Shown here in pieces: positions 49,736 to 59,096 of a DNA stretch of 64,000 nt. The DNA comes from Geoglobus acetivorans. Its GTDB lineage: Archaea > Halobacteriota > Archaeoglobi > Archaeoglobales > Archaeoglobaceae. The first letter of the stretch is position 1; every line of letters begins with the position of its first letter. The DNA lies in NCBI RefSeq assembly GCF_000789255.1, contig NZ_CP009552.1:1240001-1304000 (forward strand). Direction: 5' to 3'. Below the pieces are notes generated by a model. That model was not told the origin of the DNA and searched no databases. It saw only the letters and a program-made list of their open reading frames with translations. Position numbers and translations under genes: made by a program.

Positions 49736-51720
49736 TTCACCTTCGCCCCCGGTTTCACTGGCTTTTCCGGCTCAAGCAGCACGGCTTTTCCGTTCACGTC
49801 TGCTGCAAGGACCATGCCGTTGCTCTCGACACCCATGAGCTTTGCTGGCTTTATGTTGACAAGCACCACCACAGGCCTGTCCTTCAGCTCGTCCTCACTG
49901 TAGCTTTCAGCGATTCCCGCAACAATCTGCCTGACCTCGCTGCCTATATCGACCTCGAGCCTCATCAGCTTTTTGCTGCCCTTGATTCTCTCGGCCTTCA
50001 GGATTCTGCCCACCCTTATGTCCAGTTTTGCAAACTCTTCAATGCCCACTCTCTCTACATCTGGCTCTTTCTTTTCTTCACCGCCTTTACCGCTGATCCT
50101 TTCGAGCATCCTGTGTTCAAGCTCCTCGATCATCCTGTCATCAATTTTGGTAAACGGTGCTCTGGGTTTATTCACCTTTATCACCTCAGGAATCTCGAGA
50201 ACCGAGTCAATCCTGACATTATTGAGATCCAGCCCGATGCTTTCAGCGACCTTGCCCATTGCTCTCGGCAGGACAGGATATGCAAGAACTGCCAGAGCCC
50301 TCACTATTGCGAGTGAGGAGGCAATGACTCTCTCGGCCTCATCTTTATTCTCTTTAACAAGTTCCCAGGGCTTTGAAGTCTGGAAGTAAACGTTGCCAAA
50401 CCCTGCAAGCTCCATAAAAGCGTCGCTTGCCTCTTTGAACTCCCACTCATCAATGGCTTTCCGTATTTTCTCCGTAGCGAGCCTTATCTGCTCCAGAACG
50501 TCCCCATCCAGCTCGTTCATCCTCACTTCGCCGAAGTTCTTCCAGGCAAAGTGGAGAACCCTGTAGATGAAGTTGCCGAGAGTTGCGATCAGCTCGTTGT
50601 TCACCTTGTCCCTGAAAACATGCCAGGAGAAATTCAGGTCTTTCTGATGAGAGGTGTAATTAACGATATAGTACCTCAGATAATCGGGACTCAGGCCTGA
50701 GGCGAGGTAATCCTCCTCAACCCAGACCACATACCCTCTGCTCTTAGAGAACTTCTTACCCTCAACCTTGACCATCCCGCTGGCGATGACTGCACTGGGC
50801 AGAGCGTAGCCAGCACCTTTCAGCATCGCAGGCCAGAATATGCAGTGGTGGTAAACGATGTCCAGCCCGATGAAATGCACTATTTCAGCTTTCCCGTCAA
50901 GCCAGATCTCCTTCCAGTCCTTTCCGAGTTTCTCGCATGCCTTTTCAGTGAAGCTTATGTAGCCTATCGGGGCATCAACCCACACGTAAACAACCAGATT
51001 CTCGTCGCCCGGAAATCTCACACCCCATTCCAGGTTCCTCGTTATGCACCAGTCCTTCAGTTCCTTGTTGATCCACTCTCTCGCATAGTTCAGGGCGTTT
51101 TCTGTACCTCTGAGATTCACAATGAAATCCTTCAGAAAGTCTGAGAAGGCTGTGAGCCTGAAATAATAGTGCTTCTGCTTTTTGAAAATCGCCGGTGTGC
51201 CGCAAATCTTGCATTTCGGCTGGAGGATTTCTCCAGGCTCAAGGTGTCTGCCGCATCCCTGGTCGCACTCATCTCCCCTTGCAACAGCCCCGCAGTAGGG
51301 ACACACTCCCTCCACATACCTGTCAGGCAGAAATCTGTCGCATTTCGGGCAGTATGCCAGCTCAATTTCTCTGGGATAGATATAACCGTTATCCAGGAGC
51401 GTTCTCACAATCTCTCTCGTTCTCTCGTGGTGGTAATCGCTGTCAGTCCTCCCATAATAATCGAACTCCACATCAAGAGCCTCGAAGATTTTCTGAAAGT
51501 GTTCGTGATAAACATCGACAAGCTCTCCCGGACTCAATCCCTGCTGTTCAGCATTGACAACAATCGGAGTGCCATGACTGTCGCTCCCGCAAACAAAGAC
51601 AACATCCTCCCCTTTAAGCCTCTGATACCTCACATACACATCAGCAGGAATATAAGTCCTCAGATGACCTATGTGGGCTTTTCCGTTAGCGTAAGGCAGA
51701 CCACATGTCACAAGTTTCAT
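49732..51720 (-). CDS. metG: Methionyl-tRNA synthetase
   Basis: A 662-residue class I synthetase. The HIGH-type motif is YANGKAHIGHLRTYI near the N-terminus. Zinc knuckles follow (CPKCDRFLPDRYVEGVCPYC and CDQGCG...CKIC), and KMSKS is written KFSKSRGYV. The anticodon helical domain follows, with a C-terminal EMAP/tRNA-binding OB domain (about 560-662; FAKLDIRVGRILKAERI), giving the long form with an appended tRNA-binding domain. The promoter is AT-rich (near 51740). It is followed by the small gene at 49454. Confidence 0.96.
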   Translation of the reverse strand: MKLVTCGLPYANGKAHIGHLRTYIPADVYVRYQRLKGEDVVFVCGSDSHGTPIVVNAEQQGLSPGELVDVYHEHFQKIFEALDVEFDYYGRTDSDYHHERTREIVRTLLDNGYIYPREIELAYCPKCDRFLPDRYVEGVCPYCGAVARGDECDQGCGRHLEPGEILQPKCKICGTPAIFKKQKHYYFRLTAFSDFLKDFIVNLRGTENALNYAREWINKELKDWCITRNLEWGVRFPGDENLVVYVWVDAPIGYISFTEKACEKLGKDWKEIWLDGKAEIVHFIGLDIVYHHCIFWPAMLKGAGYALPSAVIASGMVKVEGKKFSKSRGYVVWVEEDYLASGLSPDYLRYYIVNYTSHQKDLNFSWHVFRDKVNNELIATLGNFIYRVLHFAWKNFGEVRMNELDGDVLEQIRLATEKIRKAIDEWEFKEASDAFMELAGFGNVYFQTSKPWELVKENKDEAERVIASSLAIVRALAVLAYPVLPRAMGKVAESIGLDLNNVRIDSVLEIPEVIKVNKPRAPFTKIDDRMIEELEHRMLERISGKGGEEKKEPDVERVGIEEFAKLDIRVGRILKAERIKGSKKLMRLEVDIGSEVRQIVAGIAESYSEDELKDRPVVVLVNIKPAKLMGVESNGMVLAADVNGKAVLLEPEKPVKPGAKVK

Positions 51721-51896
51721 GGTTGTGGAAAGATTTGAGGGGTTTAATTTACTTTTTCATTTTCAGAACTCCAGCCACTTCCCCATTTCCAACTCAATTA
51801 TTCTTGGATAATACTCCATAAATTATAGAGTTATTCTGGGACATCTATGCATTTCCAACTGCAATTCAGCACTGTAAAAAACTCCTAAGGAACTCT

Positions 51897-51914
51897 CAAA
51901 AATTGTTAAAAAAC
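51897..51914 (-). terminator. T-rich terminator of rpiA
   Basis: Fifteen nt past the rpiA stop, the minus strand has GTTTTTTAACAATTTTT. The rest of 51721-51929 holds the metG promoter and an inverted AACTCTATAATTTATGGAGT-like element, with no gene. Confidence 0.45.
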
Positions 51915-51929
51915 AGAAAAGCCGGAAAA

Positions 51930-52598
51930 CTACCTCTTTAGCACTTCTGCACCATTGCTCCTCCCGACGATCACTCCATCCACCATTTCAGCCAAAAATA
52001 TCCCGTTCTCAACAATTCCCGGAATTCTCAGTAACCTCTCGAGCTCTCCCGGATTCTCGATTACTCCGGCATCAACATCAGCGATTATATTGCCGTTGTC
52101 AGATATTACGGGTCTGAGCTTGCCTTTACCCTCTCTAAGTTTGAGCAAACATCCCATTTCACCGATCTTCCGCTTAACAAACCCGTAGGCAAATTCCAGA
52201 ATCTCGACCGGTACCGGCATGTTCAACCTTTCAGCCATCTTGGACTCGTCAACAATCACGTAGAACTTCCTTGATGCTGAAGCCACAATCTTTTCTCTTG
52301 TCAATGCTCCACCACCGCCTTTTATAAGGTTGAAATCCCTGTCAACCTGATCTGCCCCATCTATGCAGATGTCCGGCTCAGGGTATTCGAGCAGGCTCGC
52401 AGTCCTTATTCCGTGTTCCACGGCAAGCACGTGGGAGTCAATTGACGACGGTACCACAACAACATCCAGCCCTTCCCCCACCTTTTCAGCCAGCATCTCC
52501 ACAAAAACCCTGACTGTCGTTCCACTGCCCAGGCCGATCACCATCCCGTCCTCAACAAACTCAATCGCCTTTTTAGCGCAGTTAACCTTCTCAATCAT
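51930..52598 (-). CDS. rpiA: Ribose-5-phosphate isomerase A
   Basis: Interconverts ribose-5-phosphate and ribulose-5-phosphate. The 222 residues match RpiA: GLGSGTTVRVFVEML, DGADQVDRDFNLIKGGGGALTREK (catalytic Asp and Lys/Glu) and the C-terminal PGIVENGIFLAEMVDGVIVG. I start at ATG 52598 (MIEKVNCAKKAI) instead of the longer frame, giving an 8-nt overlap with surE upstream. The pair is co-transcribed. Confidence 0.95.
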   Translation of the reverse strand: MIEKVNCAKKAIEFVEDGMVIGLGSGTTVRVFVEMLAEKVGEGLDVVVVPSSIDSHVLAVEHGIRTASLLEYPEPDICIDGADQVDRDFNLIKGGGGALTREKIVASASRKFYVIVDESKMAERLNMPVPVEILEFAYGFVKRKIGEMGCLLKLREGKGKLRPVISDNGNIIADVDAGVIENPGELERLLRIPGIVENGIFLAEMVDGVIVGRSNGAEVLKR

Positions 52599-53364
52599 CG
52601 AACCACCTCTCAAGTTCGCCAAAATCAATTTTCGAGGTCATGTCAAGGGTCAGGGGAGTTATCGAAACGTAACCCTTCCTGATTGCATTAAGGTCCGTTC
52701 CATCCTCCGCATCTTCCTCCTCCTCACCATCAATCCAGAAGTATTTCCTGCCCCTTGGGTCAAACCTGACGTCAATTCTTGTCCGGTAAAGCCTTCTTGC
52801 GAGCTTTGTAAACCTGTATCTGCCGTTCCACCTTTCAGGCACGTTCACGTTCAGCAGATCCACGCCCTCGGGCAAACCCTTCTCCAGCACCATCTTCGCA
52901 AGCTTCTCAAGCACCATGCTGGCGTTCGAGAAATCCACAGGAGCGAAAAATGATTCGAATTTGAAGGCGTCTCTCATCTCCAAACTTACTGCCATCGCCT
53001 TGCTTCCCTGAGTGGCGGCCTCCAGAGCAGCCCCAACAGTCCCGGAAGTTGTGACAGCCTCGGTCGAAAGATTTTCTCCAAGATTTATACCAGAGACGGT
53101 TAGATCCGGAACATCTCCAATGATTTCATGAATGCCGATTATGACAGCGTCTGTTGGTGTGCCGTCAACGGCATAAATCTTAATGCCATCAATTCTCACC
53201 TCGCTCACCCTTATGGGTTCCATTATGGAGATGCTCCTGCCAACTCCACTTTTCTGAACAGCAGGAGTTACAGCATAGACTTCCCCGAATTTACTCAACG
53301 CCCGGTAACTCGCTTTTAGCCCGGGAGAGTAAAGTCCATCGTCGTTGGTTAGAAGAATTTTCAT
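52591..53364 (-). CDS. surE: 5'/3'-nucleotidase SurE
   Basis: A 257-residue SurE, a metal-dependent phosphatase acting on nucleoside monophosphates and other small phosphates. The N-terminal ILLTNDDGLYSPGL supplies the metal-binding Asp pair, GTPTDAVIIGIHE and VSGINLGENLS the active-site Ser/Asn, and YTSGTVGAALEAA-type ATTSGTVGAALEAATQGSKA is conserved. It overlaps rpiA by 8 nt. Nucleotide salvage plus ribose phosphate isomerisation is a reasonable functional link. Confidence 0.94.
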   Translation of the reverse strand: MKILLTNDDGLYSPGLKASYRALSKFGEVYAVTPAVQKSGVGRSISIMEPIRVSEVRIDGIKIYAVDGTPTDAVIIGIHEIIGDVPDLTVSGINLGENLSTEAVTTSGTVGAALEAATQGSKAMAVSLEMRDAFKFESFFAPVDFSNASMVLEKLAKMVLEKGLPEGVDLLNVNVPERWNGRYRFTKLARRLYRTRIDVRFDPRGRKYFWIDGEEEEDAEDGTDLNAIRKGYVSITPLTLDMTSKIDFGELERWFDD

Positions 53365-53477
53365 TGAGTTTGGGTATTTCAGCAGCTATATATTATTATC
53401 TCCCGGCGCACGACCAATTATATCGATAAAATTTTATTTTCTACGGTAGATTAAACAACGTTGACAAAAAAATTATA

Positions 53478-53505
53478 TTCAATTCTCGCATAGATAATAA
53501 TTGAA
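53478..53505. promoter_or_regulatory. Inverted repeat TTCAATT-N14-AATTGAA upstream of the histidine kinase
   Basis: TTCAATT (53478-53484) and AATTGAA (53499-53505) are perfect 7-bp inverted arms with a 14-nt spacer, the same spacer length as the operator at 4284-4317. It lies about 80 nt before the kinase ATG and about 114 nt before the surE ATG, in a divergent promoter region. Confidence 0.4.
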
Positions 53506-53539
53506 GTCCGGCAAATGATGAGTATAATAATATCAGCGA

Positions 53540-53561
53540 GTACGGGACGGCGCACCCGTAC
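53540..53561 (+). promoter_or_regulatory. GC-rich hairpin in the histidine kinase leader
   Basis: GTACGGG (53540-53546) and CCCGTAC (53555-53561) are perfectly complementary around the 8-nt loop ACGGCGCA. It ends 21 nt before the preferred ATG (53583). In a thermophile such a GC stem stands out from the AT-rich spacer; it may be an mRNA structure or a protein site. Confidence 0.45.
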
Positions 53562-53582
53562 ATGACAGATTCGGTGAAAGGT

Positions 53583-55115
53583 ATGAAAATAAAAACCAGA
53601 CTCAGCGTCATAATTGCTGTCGCGTTCCTGATCTATTTCATACTCATAGCCTCTCTTGTCGCATACCTCCTCAAGTCAAATTCTGATGAATTCTACACCA
53701 GGTGGCTGGAAAACGACAGAAAGTCACTTGAAACCATTTTTGACCGGGAGTTCAAAGACCTCGCCGAGGTATACTACCATGCAATCAACCAGAATGCCGA
53801 CCTCTCAGAGATTGCAAGAAGCCATGAATACTCGTACATAATCTTCTTCGACAGAAACGGGAATATTCTGAGAGTCGCGGGCAATCCGCTATTTTCAGAC
53901 AGCATACCCGACAGCACCTTCAGGGACATCGCATCCCTGGCAAAGGCATATACCATCCCTCTGAAGGGGTTTTTCTATGATAACGGCCTCTACATGCTGT
54001 ATTCAGTCCCGGTTTATGAGAATGGAAGCTACAAGGGCTACACAACCGTTCTCAGAAAATTTACCGATGACGACATGGAGTACACAAAATCGGTCCTCGA
54101 CGTGGACATTCTGGAATTCCAGCAGGAAAAGGTCGAAAAAAATGGTGAGGTGAGCGTATTTTACCCCGTCTACGATCCGAAGAACAACCTGATCGGCTAT
54201 TTCAGGCTGGCTTACATAAACGACATCGATCCGCTGATCGTCCAGAGCTACCAGTACGGTCTCTTAGCTTCGGGGACAATACTTCTCGTGACCATAGTTG
54301 CCCTGACCCAGATTATAGACAGGACATTCCTGAAGAGGCTTGAGGTCCTCAAGAACTTCATGGAGAACATAAGCAGGAGGGGCTTCAAAACGGGAGAGAG
54401 GGTGAAGCTTTCCGGAGATGATGAAATCCGAATACTTGCAGACTCCATAAACAGCGCCCTCAACGTCATAGAGCACAACAACAAAAGGATAGAGGGTCTG
54501 AGTGAGAACCTCCGCATCGTGAATAAAGCCCTCAGGCATGATCTGATAAACGATCTCTCAGTGATAAGAGGTTTTGCAGAGCTTGCAATGGAAAACCAGG
54601 GCTGCGATTACTGTCCCCGTATAGTCGAAAGAGTCGATAAGGCCGTGAACATGATACGAAAAATGAAAGAGGTCGAAAAGACGATATCCAGCAGAGATTT
54701 CTCAACATTCCGGATTTCGGAAGTTATCGCATCGGTTATGCAGAACTACGATATAAAGTGGAGCATATACGGTGACGCACGGGTAATGGCAGACTTCGGA
54801 ATTTATTCCGTCTTCGAGAATCTCATAAGCAATGCCGTAAAGCACGGCAAAACAGACAGGATGAAGTTCGAGGTTCTGCATGAAAACGGGGAAGTCACCA
54901 TCAGAACCATAGACTACGGAGTGGGAATACCGGAGGAAATAAGAGACAGGATATTTGATGAGGGCTTCACCACCTCATCCGGTCAGGGAATCGGGCTTTT
55001 CATCGTGAAAAAGCTGATTGAGAAGTATGGAGGTTCCGTGTCGGTCCAGAAGAACGAGCCAAGCGGGACGGTCTTCACCATAAAACTGAAAAGTGTTCAG
55101 GACAACAATCAGTAA
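53583..55115 (+). CDS. Sensor histidine kinase (orphan)
   Basis: A 510-residue membrane kinase. It has a first helix (about 8-28), an extracytoplasmic sensor (~30-222, Cache-like), a second helix (~225-245), a HAMP-like linker, a dimerisation helix with the phospho-acceptor His in LRHDLINDLSVIRGF, and an HATPase domain (N-box ENLISNAVKHGK, G1 DYGVGIPEE, G2 GQGIGLFIVKKL). The start is ATG 53583 behind GGTGA; ATG 53562 is an alternative. No response regulator is nearby. It abuts amrS (TAA then ATG), so the two are co-transcribed. Confidence 0.88.
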   Translation: MKIKTRLSVIIAVAFLIYFILIASLVAYLLKSNSDEFYTRWLENDRKSLETIFDREFKDLAEVYYHAINQNADLSEIARSHEYSYIIFFDRNGNILRVAGNPLFSDSIPDSTFRDIASLAKAYTIPLKGFFYDNGLYMLYSVPVYENGSYKGYTTVLRKFTDDDMEYTKSVLDVDILEFQQEKVEKNGEVSVFYPVYDPKNNLIGYFRLAYINDIDPLIVQSYQYGLLASGTILLVTIVALTQIIDRTFLKRLEVLKNFMENISRRGFKTGERVKLSGDDEIRILADSINSALNVIEHNNKRIEGLSENLRIVNKALRHDLINDLSVIRGFAELAMENQGCDYCPRIVERVDKAVNMIRKMKEVEKTISSRDFSTFRISEVIASVMQNYDIKWSIYGDARVMADFGIYSVFENLISNAVKHGKTDRMKFEVLHENGEVTIRTIDYGVGIPEEIRDRIFDEGFTTSSGQGIGLFIVKKLIEKYGGSVSVQKNEPSGTVFTIKLKSVQDNNQ

Positions 55116-56117
55116 ATGATCGTCGAATCATACCTCCACGAAAAACTGAATGGAGATGTGAGATGCAAAACCTGCATGCATTACTGCATCCTGAAAGAGG
55201 GGCAGTGGGGCATCTGCAGGGTAAGGAAAAACAGCTCCGGGAAGCTTGAAGTTCACAACTACGGCCTGATATCTGCTATCCACCTTGATCCCATCGAAAA
55301 AAAACCTTTTCACAACTTCATGCCAGGTTCAAAAGCACTGTCACTTGGCAGTGTGAGCTGCAATTTCAGGTGCAGACACTGCCAGAACTATGAGATCAGC
55401 TTTGCCGATCTCAGCTTTCCATATCTCAGAGAGCTGACGCCTGAAGAGGTTTCAAGACTCGCAGAAAGCTATGGAGCAGACGGCATAAGCTGGACGTACA
55501 ACGAACCGGCCATAATGCACGAGTTCGCCTTGGATGCGAGCAGGATTGCAAAGAAAAAGGGATACTACATCACATACGTCTCAAACGGCTATATGAGCCA
55601 CGAGGCGATTGAGCAGTTCGATGTTCTTGATGCGGTAAACGTGGATGTTAAGGCATTTAACGAGGAGTTTTACAGAAAAATCTGCAAAGCCAGGCTGAGC
55701 AGGGTTACTGAGTGTGTCGAACATCTCAGCGAGAGGGGCATATTCATCGAGATAACCTACCTGATCATTCCCGGGCACAACGATGACGAAAAAGAACTGA
55801 AAAAATTTGCAAGATGGGTTTCCGGCCTGAACCCCAGAATCCCCGTGCACTTCTCCCGATTCCATCCGGATTTTCAGATGCTTGATGTGCCTCCAACACC
55901 TGTTAAAACAATTGAAAGGGCGATCAGCATAGCGAGAGACGAGGGACTGGAATACATATACGCGGGCAACGTCTGGGGGCACAGATACGAGAACACATAC
56001 TGTCCAAGCTGCGGTGAACTGCTCATCGCAAGAGAAGGTTTCCACGTGAGAGAAATAAATCTGAAAGGGGATAAATGTCCGAACTGTGGCTACAGACAGA
56101 ACATTGTTTTGAAATAG
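55116..56117 (+). CDS. amrS: AmmeMemoRadiSam system radical SAM enzyme
   Basis: A 333-residue radical SAM enzyme of the AmrS/PflA-like group. The cluster motif is CNFRCRHCQNYEIS (C-x3-C-x2-C), with an extra N-terminal Cys pair (CKTCMHYC) and a C-terminal zinc-ribbon-like end (CPSCGELL ... CPNCGYRQN). YNEPAIMHEFA, YVSNGYMSHEAIEQ and VNVDVKAFNEEFYRKI are family marks. AmrS normally acts with AMMECR1 and Memo proteins, neither of which is in this window; the substrate remains undefined. It directly follows the histidine kinase and converges on guaAA. Confidence 0.9.
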   Translation: MIVESYLHEKLNGDVRCKTCMHYCILKEGQWGICRVRKNSSGKLEVHNYGLISAIHLDPIEKKPFHNFMPGSKALSLGSVSCNFRCRHCQNYEISFADLSFPYLRELTPEEVSRLAESYGADGISWTYNEPAIMHEFALDASRIAKKKGYYITYVSNGYMSHEAIEQFDVLDAVNVDVKAFNEEFYRKICKARLSRVTECVEHLSERGIFIEITYLIIPGHNDDEKELKKFARWVSGLNPRIPVHFSRFHPDFQMLDVPPTPVKTIERAISIARDEGLEYIYAGNVWGHRYENTYCPSCGELLIAREGFHVREINLKGDKCPNCGYRQNIVLK

Positions 56118-56119
56118 GG

Positions 56120-56674
56120 TTACCTCTTGCAGATTTCAATGAAATTGCTGTAAAGCTCCTCACCGTATTCGCTGTGATAAACTTCAGGATGCCACTGCAC
56201 ACCGTAAACTGGCCTCCTTTTATGCTTCATCGCCTCAATCTCACATATACTGGATGTGGCCAGAAGTTCGAAGTTTTCGGGCAGAACCTTAACCTCATCC
56301 ATGTGGCTCTCCCAGACCCTGATCTTTTCCGGGAATCCAATAAAAAGTTCGTCCTCCTCAATGATGCTTACTTCATTTTCAGCATAGCCCCCAACGTCTC
56401 CTCTGTCAACCCTGCCCCCAAAAACGTTTGCTATTATCTGATGCCCGAGACATATGCCGAGAATGGGGATGTCCAGTTCTCTGACATAATCCGCACTTCT
56501 TCCTGATTTTTCCATGCTCGGTCCGCCACCTATGACGAGCCCGTCAGCGTCTATTTCTTCGGGCGGTGTGCTGTTCTCGATAAGCTTCGTCTCGACCTCC
56601 AGATCCCTCAGCATTCTATAAATCAGATGGTTGTACTGTCCGAGGTTGTAAACCACATAGATTTTCACGGCCAT
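56120..56674 (-). CDS. guaAA: GMP synthase glutaminase subunit
   Basis: A 184-residue class I glutamine amidotransferase, the separate glutaminase subunit of archaeal GMP synthase; in bacteria it is fused to the synthetase. The catalytic Cys is in LGICLGHQI, the His and Glu in YGVQWHPEVYH. It passes ammonia to the GuaAB subunit, which is not in this window. It is preceded by a small gene 15 nt upstream on the same strand. Confidence 0.93.
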   Translation of the reverse strand: MAVKIYVVYNLGQYNHLIYRMLRDLEVETKLIENSTPPEEIDADGLVIGGGPSMEKSGRSADYVRELDIPILGICLGHQIIANVFGGRVDRGDVGGYAENEVSIIEEDELFIGFPEKIRVWESHMDEVKVLPENFELLATSSICEIEAMKHKRRPVYGVQWHPEVYHSEYGEELYSNFIEICKR

Positions 56675-56689
56675 AGTTTGATGGCAGAT

Positions 56690-56908
56690 TTATAAATCTT
56701 CCCTGAATTCCTTCAGCCTCTCCTCGCAGTATCTGAAAAGTTCCCTTGCCTCATCTCTGCTTATGTCTCCGGTGGCAAGAAAATTACCGATGTATGGATA
56801 GATCAGATTGTCCAGCTCCCATTCGATTCTCTTGTAGCTGAAACCCCCTTCCCTGACGTCTTCAAAGTATTTCTCCAGGGATTTTTTCAGATCGTGGTAC
56901 ACGCTCAT
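56690..56908 (-). CDS. Small helical protein of unknown function
   Basis: A 72-residue, highly charged, all-helical protein (YHDLKKSLEKYFEDVREGG, YKRIEWELDNLIYPYIGNF, SRDEARELFRYCEERLKEF). I do not recognise it. It lies 15 nt before guaAA in the same direction and divergent from the acetyl-CoA synthetase. Codon use and the tight spacing to guaAA support a real gene. Confidence 0.6.
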   Translation of the reverse strand: MSVYHDLKKSLEKYFEDVREGGFSYKRIEWELDNLIYPYIGNFLATGDISRDEARELFRYCEERLKEFREDL

Positions 56909-56974
56909 TCCAGCCCACCCTTATCCGGCACAGCTTGATAAACCTTCCCTTAATTTTTCAAATGAAAAATCATA

Positions 56975-56986
56975 AAAGATATATAT
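56975..56986 (+). promoter_or_regulatory. TATA box of the acetyl-CoA synthetase gene
   Basis: AAAGATATATAT, placed about 45-50 nt before the ATG at 57028. With AAAAGGAGGT just before that ATG, it supports the shorter start over the frame that is open from 56935. Confidence 0.45.
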
Positions 56987-57027
56987 CATCAATTTTACCT
57001 TTACCCCGAAAAAAGGAGGTTGAAAAG

Positions 57028-58968
57028 ATGGGGGATGAGGGATTAAAGGAATTCAGGGAGATGTGGAAGCTCGCTCGAGACAATCCTGAAGAATTCTGGA
57101 ATAAAAAGGCTGAAGAGGCCTCTCAGGACATACACTGGTTTAAAAAGTGGGACAGAGTATTTGAATGGGATTATCCAAAATTCAGCTGGTTCGTAGGTGG
57201 AAGGACAAACATAAGCTACAGCTGTCTTGACTACAAGCTGAAAAGGTACGGAAACAAGGTAGCATACATCTACGAAAACCCGGAATTCGGAATCTCGTAC
57301 TCCGTAACCTACAACCAGCTCTATGACCTGGTGAAGAAGTATGCAAAGGCACTCAGAGGGGCTGGAGTGAACAAGGGAGACAGAGTTCTGCTCTACATAC
57401 CCAACTCAATCGAGGGAGCAGCTATGATTCTCGCTGCAGCGAGAATTGGGGCCATATCAGTCACAGTATTCGCAGGATTCTCGCCAAACGCTGTGGCTGA
57501 CAGGATTGAACTCACATCTCCAAAAATAATACTCACGCAGGACTATTCAGTTAGAAGGGGCAAAATCATAAACCTGAAGGAAAACGTTGACGAGGCTCTG
57601 AAAATAGCCCCTGAAGAGGTTAGCAGAGGGGTCGAAAAGGTAGTAATAAAAAGGATGATGCCGGATCAGGAACTCCATCTTGACGATAGCAGAGACATCC
57701 TTCTCGAAGACTTCATGAAGCTTGGTGAGGGTCAGAGTGCGGATTACGTGGAGATGGATGCAACAGACCCCATATTCGTCATGCCCACATCCGGAACAAC
57801 AGCAAAGCCAAAGCCCGTCATTCATGTGCACGGGGGCTACCAGATATGGAACTACTTCGGAGCCAAATGGGTTTACGGATTGCAGCCGGATGACGTAATA
57901 TTCAACACTTCAGACATCGGGTGGATAGTGGGGCAGAGCTATATGGTCTTCGGTCCCCTGCTGGCTGGAGCTTCAGTTATACTCTTCGACGGGACTCCCG
58001 ATTATCCGAAGCCCGGAATCTGGTATGAGGTGATTGAGAGGAACAGGGCAACCCTCATCTGGACGTCCCCAACAGGGGCAAGGTTCCTCAGGAAGCAGGG
58101 AGTTGAGGTTGCAAAAGATTATGATTTGAGCTCGGTTTCGAGAGTAATATGTGCGGGAGAGGTTCTGAACCCGGACGTTTGGGAGTGGCTTTATCGAGAC
58201 CTGTTCGGGGAAAGGATACCGATTATAGACCACATGTGGCAGACAGAAACAGGAGCGCCGATATTCGGTTATCCGTACGGCCTCATGGGTGACAGCGTTA
58301 CAGATGTCATCAAGCCCGGATCTGCAGGATTGCCAATGCCCGGAGTCATTCCACTGATAGTCGACGAGGCTGAAGAGAAAGTGCTGGGTCCAAATGAGAA
58401 AGGTGTCCTTTACCTCGAAAGGCCCTTCCCGGGACTCACGCCAACCCTGTGGGACAGCTTCGAGAGGTATGTCGACTCATACTGGAACGGAGTGATAAAG
58501 GGATACAGAAGTGGTGACGCTGCTTACCTCGACGAGGATGGATACATATGGTTCGCAGGCAGGGCTGATGAGGTCATAAAGATTGCAGGCCACAGAATCG
58601 GAACCATCGAAGTTGAAAATGCACTAATCTCCCATCCAGCAGTCGCTGAGGCGGGAGTTGTTGGTGTGCCGGATGAGGTCAGGGGAGAGGTTGCAGCAGC
58701 ATTTGTCGTGCTTAAACCCGGCTACGAACCGGGAGATGAGCTTAAGAAAGAGCTGATTCAGCATGTAAGAAAGACAATGGGTCCAATTGTCGTTTTCAGG
58801 GACATTCAGTTTGTTAACATGCTTCCAAAGACGAGAAGTGGAAAAATCATGAGGAGAGTTATGAAAAGGTTATTCACAGGAGAGGACCTTGGAGATCTGT
58901 CAACAATAGAAGAGGTTGCATCGGTCGATGAGATCAGAGATGCTGTTGCAAAGTTAACGAAGCTCTGA
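57028..58968 (+). CDS. acs: Acetyl-CoA synthetase (AMP-forming)
   Basis: A 646-residue ACS-type ligase (acetate or propionate + ATP + CoA). It has the N-terminal ACAS domain, the P-loop PTSGTTAKPKPVIHVHGG, the acyl-pocket motif DHMWQTETGAP (the tryptophan that limits the pocket to short acids is kept), GYRSGDAAYLDEDGYIW, the hinge GRADEVIKIAGHRIG and the C-terminal lysine in PKTRSGKIMRR. The start is ATG 57028, because GGAGGT lies 8 nt before it. Monocistronic. It equips the cell to activate acetate for oxidation or assimilation. Confidence 0.9.
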   Translation: MGDEGLKEFREMWKLARDNPEEFWNKKAEEASQDIHWFKKWDRVFEWDYPKFSWFVGGRTNISYSCLDYKLKRYGNKVAYIYENPEFGISYSVTYNQLYDLVKKYAKALRGAGVNKGDRVLLYIPNSIEGAAMILAAARIGAISVTVFAGFSPNAVADRIELTSPKIILTQDYSVRRGKIINLKENVDEALKIAPEEVSRGVEKVVIKRMMPDQELHLDDSRDILLEDFMKLGEGQSADYVEMDATDPIFVMPTSGTTAKPKPVIHVHGGYQIWNYFGAKWVYGLQPDDVIFNTSDIGWIVGQSYMVFGPLLAGASVILFDGTPDYPKPGIWYEVIERNRATLIWTSPTGARFLRKQGVEVAKDYDLSSVSRVICAGEVLNPDVWEWLYRDLFGERIPIIDHMWQTETGAPIFGYPYGLMGDSVTDVIKPGSAGLPMPGVIPLIVDEAEEKVLGPNEKGVLYLERPFPGLTPTLWDSFERYVDSYWNGVIKGYRSGDAAYLDEDGYIWFAGRADEVIKIAGHRIGTIEVENALISHPAVAEAGVVGVPDEVRGEVAAAFVVLKPGYEPGDELKKELIQHVRKTMGPIVVFRDIQFVNMLPKTRSGKIMRRVMKRLFTGEDLGDLSTIEEVASVDEIRDAVAKLTKL

Positions 58969-59096
58969 AGTTTCACCCATTTTTTTATTCATGATGTTCC
59001 TGAATTGAAGAGCGGCACCCTGTGCAAAAAGACCATGCAGTTCTCCACGAGAAAAAACTTGAACTCGGCTGAAATGTGCAAGCCATATTCGTGCCA

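Noticed and set aside
56935-57027. Upstream extension of the acetyl-CoA synthetase frame as coding
   Set aside because: The TATA box and the ribosome site lie within it and the family N-terminus begins at 57028.
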